NCBI GenBank assembly: GCA_002256145.1
Contig: NKIP01000001.1
Coordinates: forward strand, 1 to 64,000
DNA length: 64,000 nucleotides
Source: Comamonadaceae bacterium PBBC1
GTDB taxonomy: Bacteria > Pseudomonadota > Gammaproteobacteria > Burkholderiales > Burkholderiaceae_C
Direction of reading: 5' to 3'
Below are positions 28,086-36,630 of the stretch, one piece after another (the stretch's first letter is position 1; every line of letters starts with the position of its first letter). The notes under the pieces are model-generated. The model worked only from the letters and a program-made list of their open reading frames with translations, was not told the origin of the DNA and did not search any database. A program made the translations under genes and the position numbers.

Positions 28086-28152
28086 CTTCACGTCACTCAC
28101 TCCTGCGTTAACGCTCTGAAAAAAACTCACGCACAGGGAAGCAACAAACCAC

Positions 28153-28626
28153 ATGGCCATCTACACCGCCGAAATTCTGTGGGCTCGGTCTGATCAAAAG
28201 TTCAGCGACAACCGCTACAGCCGCCAACACATCCTGCGCTTCGACAGCGGCATTGAAATTGCGGGCTCTTCATCCCCTCACGTTGTTCCACTGCCCTACT
28301 CCGTGGTCGATGCGGTAGACCCCGAAGAGGCTTTCGTCGCTTCACTGTCCAGCTGCCACATGCTTTGGTTTTTATCTTTTGCAGTCAAACATGGTTTTGT
28401 GGTCGACACCTACCATGACGCAGCAGAGGGCGTGATGGGCAAAAACCCAGAAGGCAAGCTCATGATGACCACCGTCACGCTCCGCCCCGAGGTCAAATTT
28501 TCTGGGGACAAAATACCGACCCAGGCTCAACTGCAAGAGATGCACCACTTGGCGCACGACGAATGCTTCATCGCCAACTCTGTCAAGACAGACGTGCGTT
28601 GCGAGCCAAGGCAGGTTGCTCATTAA
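28153..28626 (+). CDS. OsmC-family protein
   Basis: This 157-aa protein belongs to the OsmC/Ohr superfamily: FVASLSSCHMLWFLSFA with the first redox Cys, and HDECFIANSVKTDV with the second. The Cys pair reduces organic hydroperoxides. It appears to be a single gene converging on the orphan Phd antitoxin. Confidence 0.85.
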   Translation: MAIYTAEILWARSDQKFSDNRYSRQHILRFDSGIEIAGSSSPHVVPLPYSVVDAVDPEEAFVASLSSCHMLWFLSFAVKHGFVVDTYHDAAEGVMGKNPEGKLMMTTVTLRPEVKFSGDKIPTQAQLQEMHHLAHDECFIANSVKTDVRCEPRQVAH

Positions 28627-28634
28627 AGTCCAAT

Positions 28635-28653
28635 GGCTTCTGAAACAGAAGCC
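28635..28653. terminator. Hairpin between convergent genes
   Basis: GGCTTCTG-AAA-CAGAAGCC is a perfect 8-bp stem with a 3-base loop between the convergent stops of the OsmC gene and the Phd-type gene. There is no T-run on either side, so its efficiency as a terminator is uncertain. Confidence 0.4.
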
Positions 28654-28659
28654 GCTGTG

Positions 28660-28917
28660 TCACAGCATCGACTCCACAGGGCACCGCTTGGCTTGCCCGT
28701 GTGGCGCAACGACCAAGTCAATGCGGGTCTGGTCAGACAGCAGCAGTTGTTTTAAAGAAGGCCGCGCAGCCGACTGCAACCGCCGCCACTCTTGAACAGA
28801 CACCAACACGGCCACTTCGGTACCGCGCCGCGTGACCATTTGCGGTCCTTCGAGCAGGCAAGCATCCAAAAAATCACCGAACCGCGCTTTCGCGTCTTGT
28901 ACTGGCCATGTCTGCAT
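28660..28917 (-). CDS. Orphan Phd/YefM-family antitoxin
   Basis: This 85-aa protein has the Phd fold (QTWPVQDAKARFGDFLDACL, GPQMVTRRGTEVAVLVSVQEW). In complete loci the toxin follows the antitoxin, but here only 33 bases and the convergent OsmC gene lie downstream, so no partner toxin is present. It could be a solitary regulator or protect against another Phd-controlled toxin in the cell. Confidence 0.8.
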   Translation of the reverse strand: MQTWPVQDAKARFGDFLDACLLEGPQMVTRRGTEVAVLVSVQEWRRLQSAARPSLKQLLLSDQTRIDLVVAPHGQAKRCPVESML

Positions 28918-29246
28918 CTCGCATCCCCTTCAACTGGACATCTGTCTAATCTGACCGCAATTCCCGCGTCTGTCAAACCGAATGCTATCGTCCCTGAATT
29001 GGGCAGTTTGAGTAAAAAAATGCCCTAAAAGTGTGATTTTTAAAGGATGATCAAGCCCGTGAAGACATCTTCAAAAATTGCTGAATAATTTCGTCAGCAA
29101 CTCATCCGAGCTCTTGGCGTGACATGCACGAGCCAAGCTGGTGCGAACAAGCAACGCTTAAAGTGAAGTTACCGGCCCGGCTCATGCAGAAACACGCGAA
29201 GTTAACCGTGGCTTTTGGCACCCAAGTGCAGCAAATGGAGAGACCC
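28918..29246. other. Intergenic region between divergent antitoxin and BRO-N gene
   Basis: These 329 bases separate the start of the orphan Phd antitoxin (minus strand) from the second BRO-N gene (plus strand). They become AT-rich near 29000-29100. I see no gene, long repeat or clear palindrome; it presumably holds two divergent promoters. Confidence 0.4.
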
Positions 29247-30122
29247 ATGCCCAATGATCGCCCAGTAAAAGTGCAATGGTTTGAATCTGCCCATATCCGC
29301 TCGGCTTGGGATGTGGGCGAAGAAAAGTGGTGGTTTTCTGCCCTCGACATCGTTGCAGCACTGACCGACCAGCCGGATTACGCCAAAGTCCGCAACTATT
29401 GGAAGTGGCTCAAGAACAAGCTCAAGCAAGAAGGCAGTGAAGTGGTTAGTGACACTAACCAGTTGAAATTAGAGGCTCCGGATGGCAAGCAGCGGCTGAC
29501 GGATGTGCTGGATACGCAGCAAATTTTTAGGATCATCCAATCCATACCCTCCAAAAAAGCCGAACCCTTCAAACTGTGGCTGGCTGAGGTGGCCAATCAA
29601 CGCTTGGACCAACTGCAAGACCCGGAGCTCAGCATCGAGCAAGCGATGCTCGACTACAAGCGGCTGGGCTACACAGACAACTGGATCAACCAACGGCTCA
29701 AGAGCATCGAAATTCGCAAAGAGCTGACAGACGAGTGGAAAAAGCATGGCTTGCAAGAAGGCCCGCAGTTCGCTTTTTTGACCGATGTGATTTACAAAAC
29801 CTGGGCCGACAAAACCGCCAAGGAGTACAAGCAATACAAGGGCCTGAAGAAAGAAAACCTGCGTGACAACATGACCAACAAAGAGTTGGTGCTGAGCATG
29901 TTGGCCGAGTTGTCCACCAAGGAAATTTCAGATGCTTTGCAACCCGAGTCGCTGGACGACCACGAAGATGTAGCCAAGCGCGGTGGCGGGGTGGCCAAGC
30001 AGGCGCGACTCAAGTTGGAGGCGGAGACGGGCAAAAAAGTGGTGAGCCCACAAAACGCCAAGCAGTTGCGGCTACTGGGTCAAAGCCAGAGCAAAAAACA
30101 CAAAGGGGATGCTGGCGAGTAA
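29247..30122 (+). CDS. BRO-N domain protein, solitary paralogue
   Basis: This 291-aa protein is a close paralogue of the BRO-N protein at 10568-11434: IRSAWDVGEEKWWFSALDIV, ALTDQPDY, FKLWLAEVANQRLDQLQDPE. The two keep long identical helical stretches and the same length. ATG 29247 follows GGAGA. Unlike its relative it has no hsd genes beside it. Either it is left over from a second restriction locus or it was copied here; the DNA identity points to a common recent source. Confidence 0.8.
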   Translation: MPNDRPVKVQWFESAHIRSAWDVGEEKWWFSALDIVAALTDQPDYAKVRNYWKWLKNKLKQEGSEVVSDTNQLKLEAPDGKQRLTDVLDTQQIFRIIQSIPSKKAEPFKLWLAEVANQRLDQLQDPELSIEQAMLDYKRLGYTDNWINQRLKSIEIRKELTDEWKKHGLQEGPQFAFLTDVIYKTWADKTAKEYKQYKGLKKENLRDNMTNKELVLSMLAELSTKEISDALQPESLDDHEDVAKRGGGVAKQARLKLEAETGKKVVSPQNAKQLRLLGQSQSKKHKGDAGE

Positions 30123-30194
30123 TAGTCTTCGACCCGATCAACGCGCACGCTGGCCAAAAGGCAATTTACTTTTTCAACCCTCATTCATCAAACC

Positions 30195-30536
30195 ATGTTC
30201 AGTGCAGCATTTATTTGGGAGCCCGGATCCTACGACGCTGAGTTCAACGAACTCAATGCCATCATCGATGCCGTGGCCAAAGCCTCGCCCGGCTTTATCG
30301 GGGTCGAAGAGTGGGCTTCAGACAATGGCAAACGTCGCAATGCCACCTACTATTGGGAAACCATGGATGGCCTCAAAGCGTTGGGAACCCATCCCAGCCA
30401 CATCGAGGCCAAACAAAAATATGCCCAGTGGTACAACGGCTATCACGTTGTCATCTCCGAAGTCATCAAGTCTTACGGCGACTCTGCCTTTCAGCACCTC
30501 ACACCCAATCACCGCCAAGCAGGCTCACCGATGTGA
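30195..30536 (+). CDS. Antibiotic-biosynthesis-monooxygenase-fold protein
   Basis: This 113-aa protein matches small dimeric alpha/beta-barrel (ABM-like) proteins: FSAAFIWEPGSYDAEFNELN, PGFIGVEEWAS, then ATYYWETMDGLKALGTHPSH and the KYAQWYNGYHVVISEV strand. Related proteins detoxify or modify small molecules; the substrate is unknown. It lies 46 bases before the amidohydrolase gene and may be cotranscribed. Confidence 0.75.
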   Translation: MFSAAFIWEPGSYDAEFNELNAIIDAVAKASPGFIGVEEWASDNGKRRNATYYWETMDGLKALGTHPSHIEAKQKYAQWYNGYHVVISEVIKSYGDSAFQHLTPNHRQAGSPM

Positions 30537-30582
30537 ATCAGTCGCAGGGCGCCTTGTCCCACCCGGCAGCAGAAATATTCCC

Positions 30583-31635
30583 ATGAAAATCTTCCACAAC
30601 ACCCACCACGCCCAACACGCAGGCCGCCAGGAAATGTTCCGGGGCCACTTGGTCGATTGCCACGAAGTGCCCGACCGTTTGCGCTATGTGCTGGATGAAC
30701 TGCAACGCCGCCCGGTGGGGCAGTTGCTGACGCCCGATGCAGCGCTGGATGTGAACGCCGCCATGGCCCGCGTGCATGCGCCGGACTATTTGGCATTTCT
30801 GGCTCGGGCGTGGGACGACTGGGTGGCGTTGGACCCGGCCAATGCGGCGGTGGACGCCCTGCCCTCGGTCTGGCCGCTGGCCGCCCGGCACGGCTTTCGC
30901 ACCGATGCGCCGCCGCTCAACTTTGCGGCGCGGTTGGGGCAATACGCGTTTGACTCGGGCACGCCTTTGACGGCGGGCAGCTGGGCCGCCGCACGCGAAG
31001 GTGCGGCCTGCGCATTGGCGGCCACGCAAGCGGTGCTGGGGGGCGAGCGCTTTGCCTTGGCCCTGACCCGCCCGCCGGGCCACCATGCGGGGCCCAACTA
31101 CATGGGCGGGTATTGCTTCATCAACAACGCCGCCGTGGCCGCGCAAGCCCTGCGCGACGGCGGGCTGCAGCGCGTGGCCGTGCTCGATGTGGACTACCAC
31201 CACGGCAACGGCACGCAGACCATCTTTTACGAGCGCAGCGATGTGTTCACCGCGTCCATCCACGGCGATCCACGCACCGAATACCCGTTCTTTTTGGGCC
31301 ATGCGGATGAACGCGGCGCGGGGGCTGGCGAGGGCTTTAACCTGAACCTGCCGCTGCCGCGTGGCACCGGGTTTGAAGTCTGGTGGGCCGCGCTGCAAAC
31401 CGCCATGCAAGCCGTGAGCGACTTTGCGCCGCAAGCGCTGGTGGTGCCGCTGGGGCTGGACACGTTCGAGGGCGACCCGATCTCGGGCTTCAAGTTGCGC
31501 AGTGCGGATTACCTGAGGCTGGGGCAAGCCATTGCGCAATTGGGCTTGCCGACGGTGCTGACGTTTGAAGGCGGCTATGCGGTGGCCGAGGTGGGGGTGA
31601 ACACGGTGAACGTGCTGGAAGGCTTGCGCGGCTGA
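30583..31635 (+). CDS. Histone-deacetylase-family amidohydrolase
   Basis: This 350-aa zinc enzyme belongs to the HDAC/acetylpolyamine amidohydrolase/AcuC superfamily. Key motifs are RPPGHHAG (catalytic His pair), GGYCFINNAAVAA, the zinc site DVDYHHGNGTQ (D and H ligands), the LGLDTFEGDP zinc Asp segment and the closing EGGY. It deacetylates acetylpolyamines or acetyl-lysine-like substrates; bacterial members of this size are mostly polyamine deacetylases. The ATG at 30583 begins the family's MKIFHN start. Confidence 0.9.
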   Translation: MKIFHNTHHAQHAGRQEMFRGHLVDCHEVPDRLRYVLDELQRRPVGQLLTPDAALDVNAAMARVHAPDYLAFLARAWDDWVALDPANAAVDALPSVWPLAARHGFRTDAPPLNFAARLGQYAFDSGTPLTAGSWAAAREGAACALAATQAVLGGERFALALTRPPGHHAGPNYMGGYCFINNAAVAAQALRDGGLQRVAVLDVDYHHGNGTQTIFYERSDVFTASIHGDPRTEYPFFLGHADERGAGAGEGFNLNLPLPRGTGFEVWWAALQTAMQAVSDFAPQALVVPLGLDTFEGDPISGFKLRSADYLRLGQAIAQLGLPTVLTFEGGYAVAEVGVNTVNVLEGLRG

Positions 31636-31667
31636 CAGGCTTGGCCATAGTGGTTCACCACCGCCCT

Positions 31668-32443
31668 GTCGGAGCTGAAGCTCCGACCTACGGGGGGCGT
31701 CTCTCGCAGGTCGGCGACTTCAGCCCCGACATGGACCTGCGCTAAATCGGATCGATGTCGGAGCTGAAGCTCCGACCTACGGGGGGCGTCTCTTGTAGGT
31801 CGGCGGCTTTAGCCCCGACATGGACCTGCGCCAAATCGGATTGATGTCGGAGCTGAAGCTCCGACCTACGGCGAGCGTCTCTTGTAGGTCGGCGGCTTTT
31901 GCCCCGACATGGACTTGCGCCAAATCGGATCGATGTCGGAGCTGAAGCTCCGACCTACAGGGAGCGTCTCTTGTAGGTCGGCGGCTTTAGCCCCGACATG
32001 GACCTGGGCTAAATCGGATCGATGTCGGAGCTGAAGCTCCGACCTACGAAGCGCATCCCTTGTAGGTCGGAGGCTTTAGCCCCGACATGGACCTGCGCCA
32101 AATCGGATCGATGTCGGAGCTGAAGCTCCGACCTACGGTGAGCGTCTCTCGTAGGTCGGCGGCTTTAGCCCCGACATGGACCTGCGCCAATTCGGATCGA
32201 TGTCGGAGCTGAAGCTGCGACCTACAGGGAGCGTGTCTTGTAGGTCGGCGGCTTTGGCCCCGACATGGACTTGCGCCAAATCGGATCGATGTCGGAGCTG
32301 AAGCTCCGACCTACGGGGAGCGTCTCTTGTAGGTCGGCGGCTTCAGCCCCGACATGGACCTGCGCCAATTCGGATCGATGTCGGAGCTGAAGCTCCGACC
32401 AACAGGGAGCGTCTCTTGTAGGTCGGTGGCTTTAGCCCCGACA
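31668..32443. repeat. 89-bp tandem repeat array, nine copies
   Basis: A unit beginning GTCGGAGCTGAAGCTCCGAC starts at 31668, 31757, 31846, 31935, 32024, 32113, 32202, 32291 and 32380, exactly 89 bp apart, the last one partial. Each unit holds two hairpins: GTCGGAGCT-GA-AGCTCCGAC and, further on, GTAGGTCGG(C/T)GGCTTTAGCCCC-GAC. The flanks GTAGGTCGG and CCGACCTAC can also pair over a longer distance. A spacer of about 20 bases ending in CGGATCGAT is highly constant. Copies differ by scattered substitutions. It looks like expanded REP/REPIN-type DNA, between the amidohydrolase and the convergent Fic gene. Confidence 0.9.
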
Positions 32444-32467
32444 AGCATCCCTTCGCGCAGCGACAAA

Positions 32468-33865
32468 TCAGCCCTGAATGCTGCGCCAGCGCTCCATCTC
32501 GGCAGGGCGCAGACCATAGCGGGCCAGCACGCCTTCGTGCAAACGGCGCAGCTCTTGCATGACCAAAGCCCGAACGTTTTCACGATCCGGGCCGGGCGCG
32601 GCCAGGGCCACTTGGCTTGCCACCAACGCCAGCGGGTCTTGCTCGGGGTTTTGCACCACGGCTTTGACGATGTGGCGAATGGCGTCGCGGTAGGTCAGGC
32701 GCAGCACATCGGGCTCGACCACGCTGGACTTGGCCGTCAGGTATTCCTTGGTCGAGCGCTCATAGGCCCACATGAACAGATCGCGCAGCAGCTCAACGCG
32801 GTTCATTTCGTAAACACCCAAAACGGAGGCGGTGTACCAATCCTGCGACACCCCCAAAAACGTGAGTGGGCACAGGTTGGCCCGCAGCAGCGGCCAGTTG
32901 GCCAGCAGGCGCGACGTGCGCTTGTTGCAGTCGGCAAAGGGCTGCAAATACGGCAAGTGCACCATGGCAAAAAACGACTGCTCAAACGGGTCTTCGATGG
33001 CGTTGAATTTGGCCAACGCTTCATCCAGCAAGGTGCCAATGAGCGACTGGCCCGACGGCGGCTGGTACACGCTTTGCCCAATTTGTACCGGATGCAGCCG
33101 CAGGCGGCCTTCGTCCTCGGGGCTTTCGAGCAGGTTTTCTGACAAGGCACTGTGCAGGTTCATCAGCAAATAGCGGCTGAACTGCGGCGCGGCCACGTTG
33201 TCCATGAGCAGCTCGATGGCGGCTTTGTGGTTCAGGATCATCTGCGTCTCGGTCACGCCGTGGCCTTGCGCCTGCTGGCCATGGGCGATCAGGGCGCGGG
33301 TGTCCAGGCGCGTGTAAGTGTTGCCCTCCAGGTGGCTGGACGCCCAAGACAGGTCGATCAACAAACGGTCGAGCACGGCGCGGCCATAAGTGCCCGCCGG
33401 TTGCGGCCCCGGCCCGGTGCGGCCCATGCGGTGTAACTGCGCCCGCACAGGCTGGGGCAGATAAAACGTGACGTTGGGCTGATAGGCCTGCAAAAACTCA
33501 GACTGGTAACCCACGGCTTGGCGCGTGCTCCAGGGCTGGGCCAGATAGGCGCGGATATCTTTGCTGTCGGGCGAGAGCGGCCACTGGCCGGTGGAGAGTT
33601 CTTCCTCGGCCCGCCAAGTGGATGACTCGGACAAACCCACTGAAGTGGGCAAAGCATCAACCACCACTTTTGGCGCGATATTCACATACCGCGTAGCGCG
33701 AGCCTTGCCAACTGGCGCGATTTTGCCTTCCGCCACCCACTTTGCCAAAGCTCTTTGCAAGCTGCGGCGTGGCACAGCGGGCCATTTATCGGAAGCTTCC
33801 GCAAGCGATAAGCCGTCCGGCTGGGCCTGAATGGCGGTCAAGAGTTGGGCATTGAAGTCTGGCAT
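32468..33865 (-). CDS. Fic-family protein with N-terminal winged helix, altered catalytic motif
   Basis: This 465-aa protein has an N-terminal winged-helix domain (LTAIQAQPDGLSLAEASDKW, then RRSLQRALAKWVAEG), the inhibitory-type motif S-S-H-L-E-G-N and a Fic core. The active-site loop reads QPFADCNKRTSR: the catalytic His of HPFxxGNGR is Gln, and the glycines are Cys and Lys, though N-K-R is also seen in Doc-type proteins. So AMPylation may be lost or altered. ATG 33865 is preferred because a perfect palindrome lies directly before it; a TTG at 33895 is less likely. Repeat arrays flank the gene on both sides. Confidence 0.85.
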   Translation of the reverse strand: MPDFNAQLLTAIQAQPDGLSLAEASDKWPAVPRRSLQRALAKWVAEGKIAPVGKARATRYVNIAPKVVVDALPTSVGLSESSTWRAEEELSTGQWPLSPDSKDIRAYLAQPWSTRQAVGYQSEFLQAYQPNVTFYLPQPVRAQLHRMGRTGPGPQPAGTYGRAVLDRLLIDLSWASSHLEGNTYTRLDTRALIAHGQQAQGHGVTETQMILNHKAAIELLMDNVAAPQFSRYLLMNLHSALSENLLESPEDEGRLRLHPVQIGQSVYQPPSGQSLIGTLLDEALAKFNAIEDPFEQSFFAMVHLPYLQPFADCNKRTSRLLANWPLLRANLCPLTFLGVSQDWYTASVLGVYEMNRVELLRDLFMWAYERSTKEYLTAKSSVVEPDVLRLTYRDAIRHIVKAVVQNPEQDPLALVASQVALAAPGPDRENVRALVMQELRRLHEGVLARYGLRPAEMERWRSIQG

Positions 33866-33866
33866 G

Positions 33867-33896
33867 ATTGGCGCGATTTTAAACAATCGCGCCAAT
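33867..33896. promoter_or_regulatory. 12-bp perfect inverted repeat at the Fic gene start
   Basis: ATTGGCGCGATT and AATCGCGCCAAT pair perfectly around the spacer TTAAAC, ending one base before the ATG. The half-site TGGCGCGAT recurs inside the gene at 33671-33679 and 33713-33721. The winged-helix domain of the Fic protein is the obvious candidate binder. With so short a leader the transcript may be leaderless. Confidence 0.6.
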
Positions 33897-33963
33897 TATG
33901 CAAATCAGGACGTGAGGCGCTGATTGATCCGACCCAGAGACGGGTTCAATGGACAACGCCCTT

Positions 33964-34257
33964 GTAGGTCGGTGGCTTCAGCCCCGACATGGACCTGCGC
34001 CAAATCGAATGAACGTCGGAGCTGAAGCTCCGACCTACGGGGGGCGTCTCTCGCAGGTCGGTGGCGTCTCTTGTAGGTCGGCGGCTTCAGCCCCGACATG
34101 GAGCCTGCGCCAAATCGAATGAACGTCGGAGCTGAAGCTCCGACCTACGGGGGCGTCTCTCGCAGGTCGGTGGCGTCTCTTGTAGGTCGGTGGCTTCAGC
34201 CCCGACATGAACCTGCGCCAAATCGGACGGTCGTCGGAGCTGAAGCCACCGACCTAC
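33964..34257. repeat. 109-bp tandem array of the same palindromic element, three copies
   Basis: GTAGGTCGG(T/C)GGCTTCAGCC starts at 33964, 34073 and 34182, 109 bp apart. The unit is the 89-bp unit of the array at 31668 plus an extra 20 bases holding a second GCAGGTCGGTGGCGTCTCTT-like segment. The last copy ends in a diverged palindrome near 34257. With the larger array it brackets the Fic gene. Confidence 0.85.
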
Positions 34258-34342
34258 GGATTGACGGTACAAAAACTTCAACACTTGTCACCCACCCGGC
34301 CCAAGCAGCGCAGCACGGTTGCGGCCCTAGAATTACCTTCAA

Positions 34343-34360
34343 TTATCCCAAGATGGATAA
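34343..34360. promoter_or_regulatory. Inverted repeat before the ATPase gene
   Basis: TTATCC-CAAGAT-GGATAA is a perfect 6-bp inverted repeat 33 bases before the ATG at 34394. The TATCC/GGATA half-sites are those known for HipB-type regulators, but no regulator gene is adjacent. Confidence 0.35.
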
Positions 34361-34393
34361 AATATCTTTTTCCAGATAGAAGCGGGTAATCAC

Positions 34394-35581
34394 ATGATCG
34401 TATTCCACCGCACAGCGCTTGCTCAGCAGCTTGTGCAAGCTTTGCAAGGGCGTTCTTGGATGGGCGATGCCCACAACGGTCTGTTTCTGGCTGCGCCCCG
34501 GCGAACCGGAAAAAGTACTTTTTTGCAAGGTGATCTGGCCCCCGCCCTGCAGCAGGACGGCGTCGAAGTGGTCTATGTAGACCTGTGGGCCGATACCCGC
34601 CGCGACCCCGGCACCCTCATCGCTGAAGCCATTGCCCAAGCATTGCAAGCGCACTTGGGCCTGGTGGCACGAACCGCCAAAAAGGTTGGCGTCAAAAGCG
34701 TGAAGGTCGCGGGCGCATTGGACATCGACACCAGCAAGATCGGCCAAATTGACGGCCTGACCCTGGTGGACGCGCTGCGCAGCTTGCAACAAGCAGCAGA
34801 CCGCCCCGTGGCGCTGATCATTGACGAAGCCCAACACGCGCTGACCAGCGAAGCAGGCGAAGTGGCCATGACCGCCCTGAAATCGGCTCGCGACCAAATG
34901 AATAAGCCCGGCCAAGTGAAGCTGATGCTGGTCATGTCTGGCTCTGACCGCGACAAACTCTTGCGCCTGGTGGTCAACGCGGGGGCACCGTTTTACGGCT
35001 CACAAATCCAGGCTCTGCCACCGCTGGACACAGATTTCATCGCACATGTGGCCGAGCTGGTCGAGGCCCAGCGACCAGACGTGGTGCCCGTGGATCGGGC
35101 CGGACTGCAGCTGGCATTTGCCGCTTTCGGGCATCGGCCGCAGTTCTTCATGGCGGCGATGGGTGCGGTGCTCAGCCCGTTGTCGGGCGGCAGTGGGCGG
35201 TTTGAGCCCGCGCTGCAACAAGCGGCGCAAGACCAGCAGGCACAAGACGAAGCGCAGATGGAGTCCGACTACCTGGGCCTCAAGCCCACAGAGCAGGCGG
35301 TGCTGTGGCGTATGCTGGACCAAGGGCCACGGTTTCGGCCCTATGACGCCGAGGCGCTGCGCTTTTACCGTGAAAAGCTGGGGCGCCCCATCAGCGTACA
35401 GCAGGCGCAAAAAGCCTTGGAATCCCTTCGGCAGCGCACGCCCGCCTTGGTGTGGAAATCGGCACGCGGCGAATACGCGGTCGAAGACGCCGCGATGCAC
35501 CGCTGGTTTCAAGTGCGGCTAGACGGCGGCAAGTGGCCACCGGCCACCGAGCAAGGCGGCCTGCCCTTGGTCGACGAATGA
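34394..35581 (+). CDS. AAA/STAND-like P-loop ATPase
   Basis: This 395-aa protein has Walker A APRRTGKSTF (about 34-43), VVYVDLWADTRRDPG after it, and Walker B VALIIDEAQH (about 142-151), followed by a helical region and a C-terminal winged-helix-like part (LKPTEQAVLWRMLDQG). It resembles archaeal-type/STAND ATPases that often accompany toxin or defence genes. Its partner is unknown: the neighbours are a Fic gene (opposite strand) and a ModA-like gene (convergent). Confidence 0.75.
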   Translation: MIVFHRTALAQQLVQALQGRSWMGDAHNGLFLAAPRRTGKSTFLQGDLAPALQQDGVEVVYVDLWADTRRDPGTLIAEAIAQALQAHLGLVARTAKKVGVKSVKVAGALDIDTSKIGQIDGLTLVDALRSLQQAADRPVALIIDEAQHALTSEAGEVAMTALKSARDQMNKPGQVKLMLVMSGSDRDKLLRLVVNAGAPFYGSQIQALPPLDTDFIAHVAELVEAQRPDVVPVDRAGLQLAFAAFGHRPQFFMAAMGAVLSPLSGGSGRFEPALQQAAQDQQAQDEAQMESDYLGLKPTEQAVLWRMLDQGPRFRPYDAEALRFYREKLGRPISVQQAQKALESLRQRTPALVWKSARGEYAVEDAAMHRWFQVRLDGGKWPPATEQGGLPLVDE

Positions 35582-35635
35582 AACCATTCGGCCTTCCAAA
35601 GTCAGCCAAGCCAGTCAGCCACCGACCTCAAAAAA

Positions 35636-36442
35636 TCAAGGGTTGCCGAAACCATAGCGTGCAAAGACGGCCTGTGCGCTGGGTGCCAGCAGGGCGTCGG
35701 CAAAGGCCTGTGCAGCGGGGTGGGCACCACGGCGCACAGTGAGGCCATAGTCCGCAGAGACCTGCAACTGCGGCGGCACGGCCACGATCTTCAAGCGCGG
35801 CACCTCTTGTTGTGCCGCCACCGCATTGGTGCAATAGGTCAGAAAAATGTCGGCTTGCCCCTGGTCCATGACCCAAGCGTAGGCACCGCGACCTGCCGGG
35901 GGTTTGGGCGATGTGGGGCCGCCGGTCAACTGCAAAGCCTTGCGGTCCAGCGTGGCGTAAGCGCCTGCGCTCAGCGCATCGGCTTTTCGAAACATTGCCC
36001 AAGCATAGTCACCCGCCGGATCGGCCTTGGGCGTGCTGGCGCCCAGGCGGATGGCTGGATCGAGCAAGGCACCCAGTAAACGCTCAGGCGTCAAATTGAG
36101 ATGGGATTGGGTGAGCGCACACAGTTGGTTGCGCACAAACACGCGGGGCGGGCTCCAACTGCCAGCGTCAGCCAGTTTTTGAGGATGACCCATGTCGGCC
36201 GATGCAAAAACCTGGGCCGCTTCCCCCTTTTCGATGCGCTCGCGAAGCAGGCCAGAGGCGGCAAAAGACAAAGTCAATTTTTGACCGGTACGCGCTTCAT
36301 GCGCTCTTGCAATGTCGGTCATCGCTTCACGCAAACTGCCCGCCGCGACCACGGCAATGGGGTCAGCACTCAACGGCGTTTGAGGCGTGGCGCAGGCGGT
36401 CAGCAAACTTGTTGCCAGCAAAGCAGGGGTGATGAGTCGCAT
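35636..36442 (-). CDS. ModA-like periplasmic molybdate/oxyanion-binding lipoprotein
   Basis: This 268-aa protein has a lipoprotein signal peptide (LLATSLLTAC with the modified Cys) and the ModA fold: VVAAGSLREAMTDIARAHE, LSFAASGLLRERIEKGEAAQVFASAD, and C-terminal PQLQVSADYGLTV. It would deliver molybdate, tungstate or a similar anion to an ABC importer, but no permease or ATPase gene is adjacent, so it may be an orphan or have a different ligand. Confidence 0.8.
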   Translation of the reverse strand: MRLITPALLATSLLTACATPQTPLSADPIAVVAAGSLREAMTDIARAHEARTGQKLTLSFAASGLLRERIEKGEAAQVFASADMGHPQKLADAGSWSPPRVFVRNQLCALTQSHLNLTPERLLGALLDPAIRLGASTPKADPAGDYAWAMFRKADALSAGAYATLDRKALQLTGGPTSPKPPAGRGAYAWVMDQGQADIFLTYCTNAVAAQQEVPRLKIVAVPPQLQVSADYGLTVRRGAHPAAQAFADALLAPSAQAVFARYGFGNP

Positions 36443-36630
36443 GGTGATGTTGGGGGCTCGGTCAGTAACAAGGGCAAGAGACCGATGCTAACCAGCCCCA
36501 AGGGTTGTGCCATACGTGAAGACACGGTAGGAAATGCTTTGCATAGACCGTTTTGTGACCCATATAGATCCAACAATCTTAAAAATAGAGAACTTTCCAT
36601 TAACATCCAGACTCACTTTATGAGTACCAA

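Noticed and set aside
31668..32443. Possible CRISPR array because of nine regular repeats
   Set aside because: The whole 89-bp unit is repeated, with no variable spacers, and no cas genes are nearby. It is a tandem satellite of a palindromic element.
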